From Rhodoferax sp. (GTDB taxonomy: Bacteria > Pseudomonadota > Gammaproteobacteria > Burkholderiales > Burkholderiaceae_C), in assembly GCA_024236015.1 (NCBI GenBank), contig JACKLK010000004.1, positions 368,631-432,630 on the forward strand: a DNA stretch of 64,000 bases, in the 5' to 3' direction. Every line of letters begins with the position of its first letter. Position 1 is the first letter of the stretch. The notes under the pieces were generated by a model, which saw nothing but the letters and a program-made list of their open reading frames with translations, was not told the DNA's origin and searched no databases. Position numbers and translations under genes: made by a program. Below, piece after piece: positions 1-9,321 of this stretch.

Positions 1-136
1 CGACAAACTCAAGGCCCAGTTCGCCGCCAGCTTCCCGCAGGCCGCGCTGGACAACGTCAAGTGGTATCCGGCGGTTCCCGCCGGCCTGGAAGAGATCGAA
101 GGCCGGGTGCTGGACCGCATCAAGGCCGCCAACTGA
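1..136 (+). CDS. C-terminal fragment of ABC transporter substrate-binding protein
   Basis: Only the last 44 codons are in the window; the frame is open from base 2 and ends at TGA 134-136. The visible tail contains the run YPAVPAGLEEIEGRV and ends in KAAN, which resembles the carboxy end of periplasmic spermidine/putrescine-type binding proteins. The assignment rests mainly on position: it lies 19 bases upstream of an ATPase gene and two permease genes of that transporter class on the same strand, so it would deliver substrate to that importer. The substrate cannot be read from the fragment. Confidence 0.6.
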   Translation, partial: DKLKAQFAASFPQAALDNVKWYPAVPAGLEEIEGRVLDRIKAAN

Positions 137-155
137 TCGGCCGCGTCCGCAGCGG

Positions 156-1253
156 ATGCCGCAGATCGACCTCGAAACCCGGCGTGTCGCCAAGCGATAC
201 GCCGGACTGGTTGCCGTCGACGCACTGGACATCACGGTGCGCCGCGGCAGCTTCTTTTCCATCCTGGGCCCGTCGGGTTGCGGCAAGACCACCTTGCTGC
301 GCATGATCGCCGGGTTCCTGGAGCCCGATTCCGGCGAGGTGCTGATCGGCGGCCAGTCCATGGCCGCGGTGCCGCCCAACCGGCGACCGGTCAACATGGT
401 GTTCCAGCACCTGGCGCTGTTCCCGATGATGACGGTGGGGCAGAACGTCGGGTACGGCCTGGCGCGCCGCGGCATGGCCAGGAAGGAGATCGAGCAGCGC
501 GTGGGCGCCATGCTCGAACGCGTCAGCCTGCCGGGTTCGCAGCACAAGCGCATCGACCAGCTCTCGGGCGGCCAGAAACAGCGCATCGCCATCGCCCGCT
601 CGCTGGTGCTCGAACCCACGCTGCTGCTGCTCGACGAGCCGCTGGGCGCGCTCGACCTCAAGCTGCGCGAACACATGAAGATCGAGCTCAAGGCCTTGCA
701 GGCCGACTTCGGCACCACCTTCGTCTACATCACGCACGACCAGTCCGAGGCCCTGGTGTTGTCCGACCATGTGGCGGTCATGAACAAGGGCCGCTTCGAG
801 CAGGTCGGCACGCCGCAATCGCTGTATTACGAGCCGCAGACGCCGTTCGTGGCCGGTTTCGTCGGTGCCAACAACCGGATACCCGGGCGCGCCGGCCAGG
901 TCAGCGGCGACCTGGTCGAGGTCACGACCGACCAGGGGCTGCGGCTGTTCGCACGCCGGCGCGGCGAGATCCGGCCCGAGGCGGCGGTGACCGCCTTCGT
1001 GCGCCCGGAGGTGGCGACGCTGGCGCGGGCCGTGTCCGGCCTGCCGGCCGACCAGCCGCGTTACGAGGCGACCGTGGCCAGCCTGTTGTTCGACGGCGCC
1101 AATTCCGCGGTGCTGGTGCGCGAGCAGGCCAGCCGGGCCGAGTTCCACATCGCCTTGCCGCAGACCGGGCAGTTCGCCGACCTGGCGGTCGGCGAGACGG
1201 TGGCGTTCGGCTTCGATCCCGAACGCGCCCTGTGTTTCCCCGCCGCGACCTGA
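156..1253 (+). CDS. ABC transporter ATP-binding protein, polyamine (PotA) type
   Basis: This cytoplasmic ATPase would power import through the two permeases encoded immediately downstream. The 365-residue protein has Walker A GPSGCGKT near residues 38-45, the ABC signature LSGGQKQR at about 136-143, Walker B LLLLDEP at about 156-162 and the switch His in THDQ near residue 194. The region after about residue 240 fits a TOBE domain, as in PotA and related iron or polyamine importer ATPases of this length. The first permease ATG lies 5 bases past the stop, so the genes are cotranscribed. The substrate is probably a polyamine or small organic cation, but that comes only from family resemblance. 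Confidence 0.88.
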   Translation: MPQIDLETRRVAKRYAGLVAVDALDITVRRGSFFSILGPSGCGKTTLLRMIAGFLEPDSGEVLIGGQSMAAVPPNRRPVNMVFQHLALFPMMTVGQNVGYGLARRGMARKEIEQRVGAMLERVSLPGSQHKRIDQLSGGQKQRIAIARSLVLEPTLLLLDEPLGALDLKLREHMKIELKALQADFGTTFVYITHDQSEALVLSDHVAVMNKGRFEQVGTPQSLYYEPQTPFVAGFVGANNRIPGRAGQVSGDLVEVTTDQGLRLFARRRGEIRPEAAVTAFVRPEVATLARAVSGLPADQPRYEATVASLLFDGANSAVLVREQASRAEFHIALPQTGQFADLAVGETVAFGFDPERALCFPAAT

Positions 1254-1258
1254 CGGCC

Positions 1259-2119
1259 ATGCCCCACAAGCGCCTGCTGCTCGCCTTGCTGATGGCCCCG
1301 GCGCTGCTGTGGCTGGTCGGCCTGGTCGTGTTGCCCCACGTCGACCTGGCCATCCTGTCGCTGCGCGCGCGGGTGGCGCCGGGCGAATACGCGCCCAGCC
1401 TGCGCCAGTACGAGACCTTCATCGACGAACCCCTGTATTGGCATACCTTCGTACGGACCGCGCTGATGTCGATGCTGGCCACCGGGCTGACGCTGCTGCT
1501 GGCGTTCCCGATCGCCTGGACCATCGCCAAGATCGCGCGCGGACGGGTGCGCTCGTTGATGGTCGTGTTGTGCCTGATCCCGTTCTGGGTCAGCGAGACG
1601 GTGCGCACGCTGGGCTGGATGATCCTGCTGCGCGAATCGGGCGTGTTGCCCGCGCTGCTGGTGGCACTGGGCCTGAGCGAGCAGCCGATCGAGATGCTGT
1701 ACCGTGACGCGACCATCCTGGTCGGCCTGGTCTATACCTCGATACTGTTCATGGTGGTGCCGCTGATCGGCGCGTTCGAGAGCCTGGACGACACGCTGGT
1801 CGAGGCCGCCTACGACCTGGGCGGCAATGGCTGGTCCATCCTGCGCCAGATCGTCGTTCCGCATGCCGCGCCCGGCATCGTGGCCGGCTGCATCGTGGTG
1901 TTCATGCTGACGCTGGGCAACTACCTGACACCGACCCTGCTCGGCGGCAAGAACTCGCTGTGGTTCACCGAGCAGATCTACACCCAGTTCATCACCCGTT
2001 TCAACTGGGAACAGGGCGCCGCCTTCGGTTTCCTGTTGCTGGGGCTGTCGACGGCCATCGTCTGGGCCGGGCTGAAACTGACCGGACAGCGGTTCGGGGA
2101 AGTGATGCGGCGCTCATGA
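1259..2119 (+). CDS. ABC transporter permease, PotB/PotH type
   Basis: Inner-membrane permease of the importer, 286 residues. The start at 1259 was chosen because a longer frame runs upstream only through the ATPase gene, while the sequence from MPHKRLLLALLMAPALL opens with a typical first transmembrane helix. About six hydrophobic segments are visible. The cytoplasmic EAA loop that docks on the ATPase is at about residues 182-207 (EAAYDLGGNGWSILRQIV). The stop overlaps the next permease start by four bases (ATGA), indicating translational coupling. The FWVSETVRTLGWM stretch is characteristic of PotB-like subunits. Confidence 0.87.
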   Translation: MPHKRLLLALLMAPALLWLVGLVVLPHVDLAILSLRARVAPGEYAPSLRQYETFIDEPLYWHTFVRTALMSMLATGLTLLLAFPIAWTIAKIARGRVRSLMVVLCLIPFWVSETVRTLGWMILLRESGVLPALLVALGLSEQPIEMLYRDATILVGLVYTSILFMVVPLIGAFESLDDTLVEAAYDLGGNGWSILRQIVVPHAAPGIVAGCIVVFMLTLGNYLTPTLLGGKNSLWFTEQIYTQFITRFNWEQGAAFGFLLLGLSTAIVWAGLKLTGQRFGEVMRRS

Positions 2120-2976
2120 TTCCGTCCCTGCCCCGTCCCGCCTGGCTGCGCGCCGGCACCGTCGTCTATGCGCTGCTGTTCTTCGCCTTCCTGTTCCTGC
2201 CGCTGGCCGTGGTGGCGGTGTTCGCGTTCAACGACGCCCCGTATCCGGCGCCGCCCTGGCGCGGCTTCACGCTGGACTGGTTCTTTGGCGCCGCCGGCTC
2301 GCAGCGGGTCGGCCTGTTCGCCGACGGCCCGGTGCTGGCCAGCCTGTGGACCAGCGTCGTGGTCGCGTCCTGGGTGACGCTGCTGTCGGTGCTCGTGGGG
2401 ACGGCCAATGCCTTCCTGCTCGAGCGCGCCGACTTCCGCGGCAAGGCGGCGATCTCGCTGCTGATGCTCGCTCCACTGGTCATCCCCGGTGTGATCCTGG
2501 GCATATCCATCCTGGCGTTCGCCAGCCGCCTGGCGCAGTTCGCCGACGACATGTGGGCGCTGGAACTCGAATTCCTGCGGCCCGGGCTGCCGCTGGTCGT
2601 GATCGGGCAGTTCTCGTACATCGTGTCCATCGCCACGCTGACCATCAGCGCGCGGCTCAAGCGCTTCGACCGTACGCTCGAGGACGCGGCCTACAACCTC
2701 GGCGCCTCCCGGGCGGCGGTGTTGCGCACCGTCACCCTGCCCTACCTGGCGCCGTCGCTGGTCGGTGCCGCCGCCATCGCCTTCCTGATGTCGTTCGAGA
2801 ACTTCAACACCACGCTGATGCTGGTGGGTTCGGACCCGCCGCTGACGGTGATGATGTACGGCCGCATGCGCGAGGGCGCCACGCCGGTGCTCAATGCGGT
2901 CAGCCTGTTCCTGATGGTGGTCTCCGCGGTGATCGCGCTGGGCCTGATGCGCCGCGCCCGCGAACCCCAGGCCTGA
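2116..2976 (+). CDS. ABC transporter permease, PotC/PotI type
   Basis: Second inner-membrane permease, 286 residues, starting at the ATG that overlaps the stop of the previous gene. Hydrophobic helices begin at about residue 15, and the EAA-type loop is at about residues 189-215 (EDAAYNLGASRAAVLRTV). PotC-like permeases pair with PotB-like ones to form the channel. The SFENFNTTLMLVG stretch is typical of this subfamily. With the upstream ATPase and the partial binding protein it completes a standard four-gene importer. A 136-base gap separates it from the following protease gene, so that gene is probably a separate unit. Confidence 0.87.
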   Translation: MIPSLPRPAWLRAGTVVYALLFFAFLFLPLAVVAVFAFNDAPYPAPPWRGFTLDWFFGAAGSQRVGLFADGPVLASLWTSVVVASWVTLLSVLVGTANAFLLERADFRGKAAISLLMLAPLVIPGVILGISILAFASRLAQFADDMWALELEFLRPGLPLVVIGQFSYIVSIATLTISARLKRFDRTLEDAAYNLGASRAAVLRTVTLPYLAPSLVGAAAIAFLMSFENFNTTLMLVGSDPPLTVMMYGRMREGATPVLNAVSLFLMVVSAVIALGLMRRAREPQA

Positions 2977-3112
2977 TTTCGGCCAGCGAAACGCGCCGGT
3001 GCGGAACCGAACACCCCGCAAGTCGATCGGACGGGATAACTCCCATGTGCACGGACACGCGAACCGTGATACCGTCATTTCCACCCCGTTACCAACCGTT
3101 GCAGGTGACCCG

Positions 3113-4021
3113 ATGCGCAGACCCGCTCTGTACAGCCGCTCCCGTGTTCCGACCGCTCCCGGCGGCAATGCCGCGTCGGACGAGGCGGCCGACAAGGCCG
3201 CCACCGCGGCGCGGCGCGCCCAGCGGGCCAGGGCCCTGGCGGCCGACCCCCGGCTGCTGTGGGCGGCGATCGGCGTGCTGCTCGCGGCCCTGGTCTATGT
3301 CGCGGTATCGCTGTCCGGGCCGGCGGCCCGGGTGCTGACCCAGGAAGACATCGACAACGCCGTCCTCAAGACGCTGGAGACCACCGTCCTGCCGTCGGCG
3401 GCGGCGCGCGCGGCCCATGCCATCGCCCCGTCGATCGTGCGGGTCATGAGTTACGAGAAAGGCGCCAACGGCCGCGAGGACATCGAGCGCGGCGTCGGCA
3501 CCGGCGTGGTCATCGTCGACAAGGGCATCATCCTGACCAACCTGCACGTGGTCTCGGGCGCCGACACCATCAAGGTCGTGTTCGCCGACGGCATGGAATC
3601 GGAGGCCTCGATCAAGGGGGTGCAGGCGCAGGACGACCTGGCCGTGTTGCAGGCGCACAGGATCCCGGACGACCTGATGGCCGCCACCATGCGCTCCACC
3701 GGCGACCTGATGCCGGGCGACCAGGTCGTGGCGGTCGGTTTTCCGTTCGGCATCGGGCCTTCGACCTCGGCCGGAGTGATCTCGGGGCTGGGCCGCTCGT
3801 TCCGCTCACCTGAAGGCAAGCAGGAAATGACCAACCTGATCCAGTTCGACGCCGCAGCCAACCCGGGCAACTCGGGTGGCGCACTGGCCACGATGGACGG
3901 CCAGGTCGTCGGCATCGTGACCGCCATCCTCAACCCCGGCGACCAGCGCACCTTCATCGGCATCGGATTCGCGGTGCCGATCGAGAATGCGGCGTCGGCC
4001 GTGGGCCTGCATCCGTTCTGA
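3113..4021 (+). CDS. Membrane-anchored trypsin-like (S1C/HtrA-type) serine protease without PDZ domain
   Basis: 302 residues from the ATG at 3113, which has AGGTG just upstream; an in-frame ATG at 2999 would add 38 unconvincing residues. The order is an Ala/Arg-rich cytoplasmic segment, one transmembrane helix at about 48-68, then a protease domain exposed to the periplasm. The catalytic triad is visible: His145 in LTNLHVV, Asp175 in QDDLAVL and Ser254 in PGNSGGAL. DegP/DegS-type enzymes continue into one or two PDZ domains, but this protein stops about 40 residues after the catalytic serine. It is 66 bases upstream of the moxR-like gene, so it may share that operon. Role: periplasmic proteolysis or signalling, target unknown. 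Confidence 0.82.
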   Translation: MRRPALYSRSRVPTAPGGNAASDEAADKAATAARRAQRARALAADPRLLWAAIGVLLAALVYVAVSLSGPAARVLTQEDIDNAVLKTLETTVLPSAAARAAHAIAPSIVRVMSYEKGANGREDIERGVGTGVVIVDKGIILTNLHVVSGADTIKVVFADGMESEASIKGVQAQDDLAVLQAHRIPDDLMAATMRSTGDLMPGDQVVAVGFPFGIGPSTSAGVISGLGRSFRSPEGKQEMTNLIQFDAAANPGNSGGALATMDGQVVGIVTAILNPGDQRTFIGIGFAVPIENAASAVGLHPF

Positions 4022-4087
4022 GGCGCCAGCCAACACCCTCGTTCGTTCCCCTTTCCTTCCACGCCAACCCTTTCGACAGGAGTCTTC

Positions 4088-5095
<1,008 letters not shown>

Positions 5096-5102
5096 ACGCG
5101 CC

Positions 5103-6104
5103 ATGTTCGGCCTGTTCAAGTCCCGCAGCACCCGGCCGCCGCCCCCGGCGGTCACGATGCTGCCGATGCCGGCGGCCAAGGGTGCCGAACACATGTTGCG
5201 CCGGCTCGAATGGACGGTGATCCGACGGCTCGACGGCATGTTGCAGGGCGACTACCGTACCCTGCTGCGCGGCACCGGGCTGGACCTGGCCGACCTGCGC
5301 GAATACCAGCACCATGACGATGTGCGCCACATCGACTGGAACGTCACCGCCCGGCTGCAGATCCCCCATGTGCGGGTGTTCACCGAGGATCGCGAGATGG
5401 CGGCCTGGTTCCTGCTCGACCTCAGCCCGTCCGTCGACTTCGGCTCGAGCGAGCAGCGCAAGCGGCATGTGTCGGCCGAGTTCGTCGCGGTGCTGGCCCG
5501 CATGCTCACGCGCCATGGCAACCGCATCGGCGCATTGCTGTATGGCAGCGGCGTGGACACCGTGATGCCGGCCCGCGGCGGACGCATGCATGTGCTCGAG
5601 CTGCTGCACAACATGCAGAGCCGGCCGTTGAACCAGGAGTCGGGTGGCACCCGGCTCGACGAGTTGCTGCATTCGGCCATGGGCACGATCCGGCGCCGCT
5701 CCACCGTGTTCGTGGTATCGGATTTCATCAGCGCGCCGGGCTGGGAGAAGCCGCTGGGCCAGCTGGCGCAGCGCCACGACGTGGTCGCGATCCGCCTGCT
5801 CGACCCGATGGAACTCGACCTGCCCGACTTGGGGATGGTGCCGATCCGCGACGCCGAGACCGGCGAGCAACTGCTGGTCGACACGCATGACGCCGGATTC
5901 CGCAAGCGTTTCGCCCGTATCGCCGCCCAGCGCGAAGCCGACCTGCGCCAGGCGTTCGCGCAGTCCGGCGTCGATACGCTGGAACTTTCCACCGACGACG
6001 ACCTCGTACAGGCAGTGATGCGATTTGCCGATCTGCGCAAGCGCCGCAGCCGGCTGTCGGGGGCCAGTGCGGTCATGTCAACGCGCGCAGTGGCGGCCGG
6101 CTGA
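5103..6104 (+). CDS. DUF58 domain-containing protein
   Basis: 333 residues, beginning seven bases after the moxR-like stop. The DUF58 signature around residues 65-84 (REYQHHDDVRHIDWNVTAR) is clear, and it is followed by a VWA-like fold starting FLLDLSPSVDF near residue 103. No transmembrane helix is apparent, so this is a cytoplasmic or peripheral form, unlike many DUF58 proteins that carry two N-terminal helices. DUF58 proteins accompany MoxR ATPases and VWA proteins almost universally; their biochemical activity is not established. It lies between those two partners here, so all three probably work as one complex. Confidence 0.88.
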   Translation: MFGLFKSRSTRPPPPAVTMLPMPAAKGAEHMLRRLEWTVIRRLDGMLQGDYRTLLRGTGLDLADLREYQHHDDVRHIDWNVTARLQIPHVRVFTEDREMAAWFLLDLSPSVDFGSSEQRKRHVSAEFVAVLARMLTRHGNRIGALLYGSGVDTVMPARGGRMHVLELLHNMQSRPLNQESGGTRLDELLHSAMGTIRRRSTVFVVSDFISAPGWEKPLGQLAQRHDVVAIRLLDPMELDLPDLGMVPIRDAETGEQLLVDTHDAGFRKRFARIAAQREADLRQAFAQSGVDTLELSTDDDLVQAVMRFADLRKRRSRLSGASAVMSTRAVAAG

Positions 6105-6121
6105 CCAGGAGGAGTATCGGT

Positions 6122-7180
6122 ATGGACATCCCCGTGACCTTCATGTGGCCCCAGTTCCTGTGGCTGCTGCTGGCCGTTCCCGTGCTGGTGGCGGTCTACA
6201 TCTGGCTGCTGCGGCGCAAGAAGAAACTTGCGCTGCGTTACGCCAGCCTGTCCATCGTCAAGGAGGCCATGGGCGCGGGCATGCACTGGCGCCGCCATGT
6301 TCCGCCGATCCTGTTCCTGCTGGCCATCACCGCGATGCTGCTGGCTGCCTCGCGCCCGTTCGCCGTCATCTCGCTGCCCTCGACGCAGGAGACCATCATC
6401 CTGGCCATGGACGTCTCGGGCAGCATGCGCGCCACCGACGTCAAGCCGAACCGGCTGGTCGCGTCGCAGGATGCCGCCAAGGCCTTCCTCAAGGACCTGC
6501 CGCGCAACGTGCGCGTGGGTATCGTCGCCTTTGCCGGCACCGCGTCCGTCGTCCAGCCCCCGACGCTGAGCCGCGAAGACCTGGTCACGGCGATCGACAA
6601 GTTCCAGTTGCAGCGTGCCACCGCCATCGGCAGCGCCATGGTGGTGGCGCTGGCCGAAATCTTCCCGGAAGAAGGCATCGACCTCACGGCGCTGACCTAC
6701 GGCAGCGGACGCCAGCGCGGCATCTCGATCGACCAGGTCAAGCCCAAGAACCCGAAGAAGGAATTCGTGCCGGTGCCGCCGGGCTCGTACAACTCGGCTG
6801 CCATCATCCTGCTCACCGACGGCCAGCGCACCACCGGCATCGATTCGATGGAGGCGAGCAAGATGGCCGCCGAACGCGGCGTGCGCGTCTATACCGTGGG
6901 TGTCGGCACGGTCGAGGGCGAGACCATCGGCTTCGAGGGCTGGTCGATGCGGGTGCGCCTCGACGAACCCACGCTCAAGGCCATCGCGCTGCAGACCCAG
7001 GCCGAATATTTCTACGCCGGCACCGCCGAGAACCTCAAGCAGGTCTACGAGAAACTCAGCTCCCGGCTGACCGTCGAGAAGAAGGAAACCGAGATCTCCG
7101 GCCTGCTCGCGCTGGTCGCGTCCATCCTGGCGATGGTCTCGGCGGCGCTGTCGCTGGCGTGGTTCAACCGGATCCTGTGA
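6122..7180 (+). CDS. VWA domain membrane protein, BatA-like
   Basis: 352 residues with an AGGAGGAG-type ribosome site upstream. Two N-terminal helices (about 12-30 and 62-78) precede a VWA domain whose metal-ion adhesion motif is DVSGS at about 97-101, and a final helix lies at about 325-345, the topology of BatA proteins. An extra segment rich in Lys, Pro and Gly (around residues 185-225, including KPKNPKKEF) is inserted in the VWA fold before ILLTDGQRT. Usual partners such as a second VWA protein or a DUF4381 protein are not adjacent. Likely a client or partner of the upstream MoxR ATPase at the inner membrane. Confidence 0.86.
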   Translation: MDIPVTFMWPQFLWLLLAVPVLVAVYIWLLRRKKKLALRYASLSIVKEAMGAGMHWRRHVPPILFLLAITAMLLAASRPFAVISLPSTQETIILAMDVSGSMRATDVKPNRLVASQDAAKAFLKDLPRNVRVGIVAFAGTASVVQPPTLSREDLVTAIDKFQLQRATAIGSAMVVALAEIFPEEGIDLTALTYGSGRQRGISIDQVKPKNPKKEFVPVPPGSYNSAAIILLTDGQRTTGIDSMEASKMAAERGVRVYTVGVGTVEGETIGFEGWSMRVRLDEPTLKAIALQTQAEYFYAGTAENLKQVYEKLSSRLTVEKKETEISGLLALVASILAMVSAALSLAWFNRIL

Positions 7181-7438
7181 AACAAGGCCGATCGGCCGAG
7201 GCATAATCGGCCCGCGCGTTGGCGCCACAAGTTGTTTCAAATTGGAGTTCGACCGCACGCTTGACAAGGACGGAGCACCCGAGCTCGGGACAGACGTGCC
7301 GGCTTCGCCACAGAACTCCTGATCCGACCCGGTCCACGTCGCCGCACGCCATGACCGGACGCTCGGGTCCGCCGCAACCCTCGTTTCACTGATCGACCCA
7401 CCGGCGCCTCTGACGCCAACCCACGCGAAAGCTTCACC

Positions 7439-8014
7439 ATGACCCATCCTTGGCGTATGACCGGAACTCTGCTGGCGAGCCTGGTCTTGACCGTTCTCGT
7501 CGGATGCGCCGGTCCGGCGCCCCACTACGCACCGTCGATCGACAACGTCGAAATGCTGAAGAAGTCCGGCATGGACCCCATCAAGACGGGCACGGTCTCG
7601 GTCGCGCCGGAGCTCAAGACGGGGCAGTCGATCTCCATCCGTGCCAACACCATGGTATCGGGCGTCGGCAACCACTACGGCGACTACCTTGCATCCGCAT
7701 TGCGCCAGGAACTGGAACTGGCCAAGCTGTACAACGCGCAGTCCGATACCGAGGTGTCGGGCACCTTGCTGCGAAACGACATCAGTGCCGGCGGGTTCTC
7801 GACCAACAGCGGCGAGATTGCGGCGCGGTTCGTCGTCAAGCGGGGCAACCAGGTCCGATTCGACAAGGTGTTGCAGGTGCAGCATGAGTGGGAAGGTTCA
7901 TTCGCCGGGGCGGTGGCCATCCCGCGCGCGGCCAACAACTATCCCGTCATGGTCCAGAAGCTGATCGGCAGACTGCTGGCCGACGCCGATTTCCACGTCG
8001 CCGTACGCAAATGA
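7439..8014 (+). CDS. Putative lipoprotein, family not recognised
   Basis: 191 residues with a lipoprotein signal peptide: positive start, hydrophobic stretch and lipobox LVGC with the acylated Cys at residue 23. The mature part is soluble and mixed alpha/beta in character (segments such as YLASALRQELELAKLY). The pattern of an elongated domain ending with a repeated YPVMVQKLIGRLL helix recalls outer-membrane auxiliary lipoproteins of the LptE or ABC-auxiliary type, but no family could be assigned. The stop overlaps an ATG (8011) just before the next lipoprotein gene, so the two are cotranscribed. It is preceded by a 258-base gap containing a CATAAT hexamer at 7202-7207 that may be a -10 box. 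Confidence 0.75.
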   Translation: MTHPWRMTGTLLASLVLTVLVGCAGPAPHYAPSIDNVEMLKKSGMDPIKTGTVSVAPELKTGQSISIRANTMVSGVGNHYGDYLASALRQELELAKLYNAQSDTEVSGTLLRNDISAGGFSTNSGEIAARFVVKRGNQVRFDKVLQVQHEWEGSFAGAVAIPRAANNYPVMVQKLIGRLLADADFHVAVRK

Positions 8015-8028
8015 AACGGGAGAACACG

Positions 8029-8619
8029 ATGCAACGGCTATGGTCTTGGCTGGCCCTGCTCCTCGTTGTCGCCATCGCAAGCGGTTGCGCACATCCGATC
8101 ACGATGAACCCCGACCTGGCGGCCATCTCCGGCGACAAGTCGGCGGTCATCCCGAAATCTGTCGGTTACCACATCCCGGAATCGGCCAAGGCACTGGAAG
8201 TCACCACGGCCGGTGGCGGCGGCGACAAGGTGCGTTATTTCCCGTACCGCGACATCGAACCGGGTTTCTACAAGGCGCTGGGTGAGGCATTCGGCAGCGT
8301 CACGCGGGTGCAGGATCCCAGGAACGCGGCGGCCGTGGCCGGCAGCGGCATCCAGTTGCTGATCACTCCCGAGATCCGAACGATCTCTTCATCGGAAAGC
8401 GTGTTCACCTGGCCGCCGACCCAATTCACGGTCGACCTGAGCTGCACCATCACCGATGCGCAGGGGCAAGCGGTGGACGTGATCCGCGTCAGTGGTTATG
8501 GACGAGCCGAGTTCGACGAGTTCAAGGCCAATTTCTCGCTTGCGGCCGTGCGCGCCACCAACCACGCGCTGAACCAGTTGATCAAGGCGCTGACCGAGTC
8601 GCCCAAGCTGCGGCGTTGA
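8029..8619 (+). CDS. Putative lipoprotein, family not recognised
   Basis: 196 residues from the ATG at 8029, chosen over the in-frame ATG at 8011 because GGGAG lies eight bases upstream and the protein then begins with a clean signal (MQRLWSW, hydrophobic core, lipobox ASGC, Cys20). The mature region includes GFYKALGEAFGSV and a Ser-rich stretch TISSSESVF. Nothing in it names an enzyme. It directly follows another lipoprotein gene; both are probably anchored in the outer membrane and may act together. No relation to the upstream VWA system or the downstream, opposite-strand lolCD genes can be shown. Confidence 0.75.
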   Translation: MQRLWSWLALLLVVAIASGCAHPITMNPDLAAISGDKSAVIPKSVGYHIPESAKALEVTTAGGGGDKVRYFPYRDIEPGFYKALGEAFGSVTRVQDPRNAAAVAGSGIQLLITPEIRTISSSESVFTWPPTQFTVDLSCTITDAQGQAVDVIRVSGYGRAEFDEFKANFSLAAVRATNHALNQLIKALTESPKLRR

Positions 8620-8637
8620 GCCGGCCCGGGGCCCCTT

Positions 8638-9321
8638 TCAGGCCGCCGTCAACGTCCCCCGATCCAGCCGGTACTGCCGGGCGCACCGCGCCGCCAGGCT
8701 GTCGTCGTGCGTCACCACGACAAACGCGGTGCCCTGGTCGCGGGCCAGGCCCATCATCAGCTCGAACACGCCGTCGGCGGTGCTGCGGTCCAGGTTGCCG
8801 GTGGGTTCGTCGGCCAGCACGCAGGCGGGCTGGGTGACCAGCGCGCGGGCGATCGCGACCCGCTGGCGCTCGCCGCCGGAGAGCTCGGACGGCCGGTGTT
8901 GCAGCCGGTCGTGCAGACCGACGCTTTGCAGCGTGGCGGTCGCGGCGCGGGCGGCGTCGGCGGGTGCCATGCGGCGGATCCACAGCGGCATGGCGACGTT
9001 GTCCAGCGCGGTGAATTCCGGCAGCAGGTGGTGGAACTGGTAGACGAAACCCAGGTGCCGGTTGCGCAGCCGGCCCTGTTCGCCGGGGCTGCGGGTCGAC
9101 AGATCCTGCCCCATCAGCTGCACGCTGCCACTGGTGGGCGCGTCCAGCGCGCCGAGCAGGTGCAGCAAGGTGCTCTTGCCCGAACCCGAGGCGCCGACGA
9201 TGGCCAGCGTGTCGCCGGCATGGACCTGCAGGTCGACACCGTTCAACACCGTCACGTCGAGCCGGCCTTCGCTGAAACGCTTGGTCAGGCCCTGGGCCTG
9301 CAGCACCACATCACTACTCAT
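8638..9321 (-). CDS. lolD: Lipoprotein-releasing system ATPase LolD
   Basis: ATPase of the LolCDE complex, which extracts mature lipoproteins from the inner membrane and passes them to LolA. 227 residues from the start at 9321 (MSSDVVLQAQGL); nine extra in-frame codons upstream look non-coding. Walker A GASGSGKST is at about 43-51, signature LSGGERQR at about 147-154, Walker B LADEPTGN near 169-176. YQFHHLLPEFTALDNVAMP is characteristic of LolD. The start overlaps the stop of the LolC/E gene by eight bases. The gene converges on the two plus-strand lipoprotein genes. Confidence 0.93.
   Translation of the reverse strand: MSSDVVLQAQGLTKRFSEGRLDVTVLNGVDLQVHAGDTLAIVGASGSGKSTLLHLLGALDAPTSGSVQLMGQDLSTRSPGEQGRLRNRHLGFVYQFHHLLPEFTALDNVAMPLWIRRMAPADAARAATATLQSVGLHDRLQHRPSELSGGERQRVAIARALVTQPACVLADEPTGNLDRSTADGVFELMMGLARDQGTAFVVVTHDDSLAARCARQYRLDRGTLTAA

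Noticed and set aside
5252..7885. 877-codon minus-strand frame opposite DUF58, VWA and lipoprotein genes
   Set aside because: It spans several confident plus-strand genes and has shadow-type composition and no ribosome site.
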